Below, piece by piece: positions 6,251 to 6,873 of a stretch of DNA of 6,873 bases. Position 1 is the first letter of the stretch. Every line of letters starts with the position of its first letter. Both the position numbers and the translations under genes were made by a program. This DNA comes from Bacteroidota bacterium (lineage in GTDB: Bacteria > Bacteroidota > Bacteroidia > Bacteroidales > P3): NCBI GenBank assembly GCA_030540495.1, contig JAUNWC010000082.1, positions 1 to 6,873 of the forward strand. The letters are read 5' to 3'. The notes under the pieces were generated by a model. That model was not told where the DNA came from. It ran no database searches and was given only the letters and a program-made list of their open reading frames with translations.

Positions 6251-6873
6251 ATGACAAATTTTGATTTCAAAAAAGAATACAAAGAGTTTTACTTGCCTCC
6301 TCGTAAGCCTTCTATAGTAAAGGTGCCTAAGGCTAATTATATTGCTGTTAGAGGAGAAGGCAACCCAAATGTTGAGGGTGGAGCATATAAACAATCTATA
6401 AGCATTCTTTATGCACTTGCCTTTACATTGAAAATGAGTTATAAGACCGATTATAAAATCAAAGATTATCAACCATATGTTGTGCCTCCTTTAGAGGGTT
6501 TTTGGTGGCAGAAGGGTGCAGAAACCTTTGATTACAGCGACAAAGACAATTTTCAATGGATATCTGTTATAAGGTTGCCAAACTTTATTAGCAAAGAGGA
6601 TTTTTTGTGGGCAATAGATACGGCAAGTAAAAAGAAAGGAGTGGATTATTCTATGGCTGAATTTTTGACTATAGAGGAAGGAATTTGTGTTCAATGTATG
6701 CATATAGGACCATATGACTCAGAGGAACAAACCATAGAGAAAATGAAAGATTATATGCAAGCACAAGGGTATGCAACAGATATAACAAACACAAGACATC
6801 ACCACGAGATATATCTTAGCGACCCAAGACGTTGCGCTCCAGAGAAATTACGTACGGTTGTTCGCTTTCCTAT
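6251..6873 (+). CDS. GyrI-like small-molecule-binding domain protein (3' end beyond window)
   Basis: The frame stays open from the ATG at 6251 to the window edge, giving 207 codons plus two bases. The product matches the stand-alone GyrI-like family (SOUL/GyrI fold, AraC/Rob effector-binding type). Recognisable segments are an N-terminal EYKEFYLPPRKP (9-20), IAVRGEGNPN (31-40), VVPPLEGFWWQ (77-87), CVQCMHIGPYD (146-156) and HHEIYLSDPRR (184-194). The VVRFP at the edge resembles the usual C terminus, so probably only a few residues are missing. There is no DNA-binding domain, so it is not itself an AraC or MerR regulator. Some stand-alone GyrI-like proteins have been reported to hydrolyse cyclopropanoid toxins; whether this one does is unknown. 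No Shine-Dalgarno is seen; the leader is AT-rich and follows the inverted repeat. Confidence 0.88.
   Translation, partial: MTNFDFKKEYKEFYLPPRKPSIVKVPKANYIAVRGEGNPNVEGGAYKQSISILYALAFTLKMSYKTDYKIKDYQPYVVPPLEGFWWQKGAETFDYSDKDNFQWISVIRLPNFISKEDFLWAIDTASKKKGVDYSMAEFLTIEEGICVQCMHIGPYDSEEQTIEKMKDYMQAQGYATDITNTRHHHEIYLSDPRRCAPEKLRTVVRFP

Overview
The window reads as chromosomal DNA of an anaerobic member of the Bacteroidota, most likely order Bacteroidales. The DNA is AT-rich (GC in the mid-thirties per cent by eye). Leaders are A-rich and mostly lack a Shine-Dalgarno. A TAnnTTTG-type -7 element precedes korA, and the proteins have the architecture usual for that group (fused gamma/alpha KorA, fused NfnA/NfnB-like oxidoreductase). 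No species can be named from the sequence alone.

Layout, all genes on the + strand: (1) 1-46, a partial array of 10-bp AACCTAT-type repeats. (2) 105-554, a small four-helix membrane protein of unknown function. (3) 555-741, an AT-rich leader with a possible promoter. (4) 742-3000, a 752-residue fusion of a PyrK/NfnA-like FAD/[2Fe-2S] reductase with an NfnB/GltD-like flavoprotein. (5) 3001-3193, a strong intrinsic terminator followed by a promoter. (6) 3194-5044 and 5044-6057, korA and korB, translationally coupled by a one-base stop/start overlap. (7) 6058-6250, a long imperfect inverted repeat whose arms are themselves built from 10-bp repeat units. (8) 6251 to the window edge, a GyrI-like small-molecule-binding protein cut off very close to its C terminus.

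Metabolic logic: KorAB interconverts 2-oxoglutarate plus CoA and succinyl-CoA plus CO2, using ferredoxin. The Nfn-like fusion would connect the ferredoxin pool to NADH and NADPH by flavin-based electron bifurcation. In a fermentative Bacteroidales cell this pair could supply reduced ferredoxin for reductive synthesis of 2-oxoglutarate, and so glutamate, or could recycle ferredoxin in the oxidative direction. The terminator and separate promoter between them indicate two neighbouring transcription units rather than one operon.

The core is ordinary central metabolism. I found no defence, mobile or biosynthetic system. The least explained signal is the 10-bp-periodic repeat family. It occurs twice, each time ending about 57-59 nt before the start codon of a gene, and once forms a 41/41-nt inverted repeat.
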